Assembly (NCBI RefSeq): GCF_016924755.1
Contig: NZ_JAFFJX010000001.1
Location: 868,001 to 932,000, forward strand
Source of the DNA: Longitalea arenae
GTDB taxonomy: Bacteria > Bacteroidota > Bacteroidia > Chitinophagales > Chitinophagaceae
Length of the DNA: 64,000 nucleotides
Reading direction: 5' to 3'
The translations under genes were made by a program, and so were the position numbers. How positions within the stretch are numbered: position 1 is the first letter of the stretch; the number at the start of each line of letters is the position of its first letter. The notes below the pieces were generated by a model. The model made no database searches and was not told the DNA's origin. It was given only the letters and a program-made list of their open reading frames with translations. Positions 62,743-64,000 of the stretch are shown piece after piece.

Positions 62743-64000
62743 ATGTATTTAATTCATTGCCTCCACCGCTATTTGCGGAAAATTAAGGTGGGGCGAAAAG
62801 AACTGATCCTGATGAATTACCTAACCATTTTTCTATTAGCCACCTGTTTGCATCTCACGGCAGGCGTGTATGCCCAAAAGGTTACCATGTCGGGTGAGAA
62901 CATTTCATTAAAGCAGGTTTTTAAAGAGATCAAAAAGCAAACGGGTTACACCTTTGTTTACCGGGAAGTATTATTACAAAAGGCCGGCAAGGTGAATATA
63001 AACGTAAAGAACGCATCGGTTCAGCAGGTGCTGGATCATTGCTTCAGAAACCAGCCGCTGTCATACACCATTATCAATAACAACATAGTGGTGGTAAAAG
63101 AAACAGTGGTTGTTCGCCCGCCGGCCCCCACAGTAACCGTTGAGAAACCGGTGCGGCTGAATTTTCCGCCCATTAAGATCACGGGGCGGGTATTATCAGA
63201 AACCGGTCAGCCGCTGGCCAATGCCAACGTAGGCGAAAAAGGAAAAGGCAATGCAGTAATGACCAAAGCCGATGGAAGTTTTACCATGCTGGTAGAAGGT
63301 CCCGGTTCCATCCTGGTAGTATCCTATGTAGGTTGCGATGATAAACTGGTACCTGTTGGTAACCAGACCGAGCTTGTAATAAAATTAACGACTACACAGG
63401 CCCCCATGGAAGAGCAGGTAGTAGTAGGTTATGGTACTTCAAAGAAAGCAACGGTTACCGGTGCGCTGGAACCCGTGAACAACCGGATCTTTGACAGCAG
63501 AGCGGTAACCAATCCGGCGCTGGCCCTGCAGGGTAGCACGCCAGGCCTGGTGATCACCAGAACATCTTCCCGCCCGGGCAATGAAGAGTTGAATATGCAG
63601 ATCCGTGGCGTTACTTCTGTGAACGGCGGTTCTCCCCTGATCGTTATCGATGGAATACCTGTTGCCGACAACAATATGTTCTATACCATGAACCCCGATG
63701 ATATTGAATCGGTGAACCTGTTGAAAGATGGTATGGCCGCTATCTTCGGTAGCCGTGCTGCAAATGGTGTTATCCTGGTAACAACCAAACGGGGTAAGGG
63801 CAAGATCAGGATCGACTATAATTACAATGCCCGCATCAATACTTTAGGTATTAAAACCCCTACTGCAAACATGCAGGAGTATGCAACCATGTGGATAGAA
63901 GCCCTGCGTGCAGAGCCAAAGCCCGATTACTGGGGATGGCAGTCGATGGATAACCTGAAGAAAATGCAGGAAGGGTACGAAGGCATTTATTCAACTTCTA
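62743..64000 (+). CDS. SusC/RagA-type TonB-dependent transporter with STN domain (L6), cut by the window end
   Basis: Open from the ATG at 62743 to the window end (419 codons, no stop). Long basic leader, export signal about 24-44 (MNYLTIFLLATCLHLTAGVYAQ), STN domain about 46-119 (MSGENISLKQVFKEIKKQTGYTFVY), carboxypeptidase-regulatory-like domain about 145-210, EEQVVVGYGTSKKATVTGAL, and the plug with LLKDGMAAIFGSRAANGVILVTTKRG. The barrel lies outside. An internal ATG at 62815 would also leave a complete signal peptide. Outer-membrane importer and signalling partner of the L6 FecR. Confidence 0.93.
   Translation, partial: MYLIHCLHRYLRKIKVGRKELILMNYLTIFLLATCLHLTAGVYAQKVTMSGENISLKQVFKEIKKQTGYTFVYREVLLQKAGKVNINVKNASVQQVLDHCFRNQPLSYTIINNNIVVVKETVVVRPPAPTVTVEKPVRLNFPPIKITGRVLSETGQPLANANVGEKGKGNAVMTKADGSFTMLVEGPGSILVVSYVGCDDKLVPVGNQTELVIKLTTTQAPMEEQVVVGYGTSKKATVTGALEPVNNRIFDSRAVTNPALALQGSTPGLVITRTSSRPGNEELNMQIRGVTSVNGGSPLIVIDGIPVADNNMFYTMNPDDIESVNLLKDGMAAIFGSRAANGVILVTTKRGKGKIRIDYNYNARINTLGIKTPTANMQEYATMWIEALRAEPKPDYWGWQSMDNLKKMQEGYEGIYSTS

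Overview
The window reads as a chromosome segment of a Bacteroidota bacterium, most likely of the Chitinophagaceae type. The evidence is six SusC/SusD-style or FecI/FecR-controlled uptake and degradation loci, a type IX secretion (T9SS) sorting tail on a large secreted enzyme, Bacteroidota-type TonB paralogues, and -7 promoter boxes of the form TAnnTTTG. No rRNA, tRNA, CRISPR array, transposase, integrase or phage gene was seen.

Layout. 1-3350: three tandem tonB paralogues, each ending in its own terminator, with copied intergenic DNA. 3448-4868: mnmE. About 4870-17100: an AT-richer accessory stretch directly after the mnmE 3' end. It holds a Fic-domain remnant, a DUF5710 protein, an EthD-like secreted protein, uptake locus L1 (ECF sigma, FecR, STN-type SusC, SusD, small secreted protein), a small exported protein, a DoxX/MauE-like membrane protein and an AraC-type regulator. 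17113-19146: an Rrf2 regulator with an NAD(P)-binding reductase and an MBL-fold hydrolase, carrying two matched palindromes. 19201-27382: locus L2 on the minus strand (FecR, SusC, SusD, MBL-fold enzyme), with its sigma gene divergent. 27484-29460: an OmpA-like lipoprotein and a polysaccharide-lyase-like secreted protein with a damaged C-terminus. 30092-38336: locus L3 (sigma, FecR, SusC, SusD, DUF6528 lipoprotein). 38443-40954: KefF/KefC-type pair. 41131-46278: locus L4, SusC/SusD without FecI/FecR. 46285-51959: CorA, a small membrane protein with a zinc alcohol dehydrogenase, a DUF1259 lipoprotein and a CNNM/CorC-type protein. 52267-60032: locus L5, in which sigma and FecR are followed by a 1742-residue T9SS alginate-lyase-like enzyme instead of SusC. 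60179-64000: locus L6 (sigma, FecR, STN-SusC cut by the window end).

How the genes work together. In L1, L2, L3 and L6 an outer-membrane SusC with an N-terminal STN domain should signal through an inner-membrane FecR to an ECF sigma factor, which raises expression of the transporter and its SusD lipoprotein. The TonB paralogues could energise these transporters. The lyase of L5 and the lyase-like gene next to L3 point to uronic-acid-containing polysaccharides as substrates; this is inference.

Most notable observation. At three of the four fecR-susC junctions (L2, L3, L6) the opposite strand carries an exact TAnnTTTG box at the susC start codon, followed within about 60-115 nt by an intrinsic-terminator-shaped hairpin with a T tract. 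This layout predicts short antisense RNAs over the susC leaders. Other points are the paired Rrf2 operators, the lyase gene in the usual susC position behind FecI/FecR, the deletion scar that puts a T9SS tail out of frame, and the conserved intergenic block in the tonB array.
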